A program made the position numbers and the translations under genes. Positions 5,941-5,984 of a DNA stretch of 5,984 bases are shown here, piece by piece. Under the pieces are notes generated by a model that had not been told where the DNA came from, did not search any database, and saw only the letters and a list, made by a program, of their open reading frames with translations. Position 1 is the stretch's first letter, and every line of letters starts with the position of its first letter. The DNA is from Pseudomonadota bacterium. GTDB lineage: Bacteria; Pseudomonadota; Gammaproteobacteria; Burkholderiales; Burkholderiaceae_D. The stretch lies in the NCBI GenBank assembly GCA_023435945.1, contig JAEZLB010000088.1, positions 1 to 5,984 of the forward strand, written 5' to 3'.

Positions 5941-5973
5941 TAATATTGCAAACAATTCTCATTTGCAATATTA
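5941..5973. repeat. Perfect 12-bp inverted repeat in the right-edge control region
   Basis: TAATATTGCAAA (5941-5952) is the exact reverse complement of TTTGCAATATTA (5962-5973), with a 9-nt spacer (CAATTCTCA). Its arms contain the -35 and most of the -10 of the predicted promoter, and the spacer contains a Fur-type half-site. It is AT-rich with no T-tract after it, so a DNA-binding-protein site is more likely than a terminator. Confidence 0.7.
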
Positions 5974-5974
5974 T
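5946..5974 (+). promoter_or_regulatory. Predicted promoter for a gene beyond the right edge
   Basis: TTGCAA (5946-5951) is followed after 17 bp by TATTAT (5969-5974), giving a likely transcription start near 5981. The gene it serves lies outside the window. The layout is the same as the promoter at 740-768. The inverted repeat also offers a weaker minus-strand promoter (TTGCAA at 5963-5968), which would run into the terminator region. Confidence 0.5.
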
Positions 5975-5979
5975 TCTCA
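5947..5979. promoter_or_regulatory. Tandem Fur-type operators over the right-edge promoter
   Basis: On the minus strand two 15-mers, TGAGAATTGTTTGCA (forward 5947-5961) and TGAGAATAATATTGC (forward 5965-5979), match the 7-1-7 Fur consensus at 10 and 9 of 14 positions. ATTCTCAT recurs exactly 18 bp apart (5955-5962 and 5973-5980). The sites cover the spacer and -10 of the predicted promoter. This suggests iron repression of the next gene; a siderophore receptor or other iron-uptake gene would be typical. Confidence 0.6.
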
Positions 5980-5984
5980 TCTGT

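Overview
The window looks like iron-acquisition and iron-response DNA from a moderately GC-rich Gram-negative proteobacterium. A beta-proteobacterium (Burkholderiales-like) or a pseudomonad-like gamma-proteobacterium would fit. This is judged from GC-rich third codon positions, the Fur-type operators and the gene families present; the sequence alone does not settle genus or species. I saw no tRNA, rRNA, insertion sequence, CRISPR array or attachment site. All coding sequence is on the + strand.

Left edge (1-489): the 3' end of an iron-uptake-type cluster. It holds the C-terminus of a membrane protein, possibly the PepSY-type protein that often precedes DUF3325, overlapping by 8 bp a complete 108-residue DUF3325 membrane protein. 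Positions 490-735 carry no convincing gene, but do contain a strong stem-loop at 601-646. Positions 740-780 hold a promoter with a Fur-type operator on its -10 element. A 35-codon small ORF (782-889) with coding-like codon use lies between that promoter and the next gene.

Core (905-5798): a four-gene cluster of imelysin (M75/IrpA-like), di-haem oxidoreductase (DUF1111/DHOR), a second and divergent imelysin, and a DUF1513 beta-propeller-like protein. From memory, the order matches the iron-repressed PA4370-PA4373 group of Pseudomonas aeruginosa, whose first gene is icmP. All four products carry export signals: Sec-type for the first three and a Tat-like twin arginine for DUF1513. The set therefore appears to be a periplasmic or envelope system made under iron limitation, with unresolved biochemical function. 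The last three genes are tightly packed (ATGA overlap, then a 5-nt gap). A terminator-like hairpin with a T-tract separates the first imelysin gene from the rest, and the second gene has no visible Shine-Dalgarno sequence.

Right edge (5799-5984): a strong intrinsic terminator closes the cluster. It is followed by a second promoter with the same layout as the first: a TTG(A/C)AA -35, 17 bp, and the shared 12-mer TATTATTCTCAT. Its -35 and spacer lie in a perfect 12-bp inverted repeat, and it carries two Fur-like half-sites 18 bp apart. It probably drives another iron-regulated gene beyond the window.
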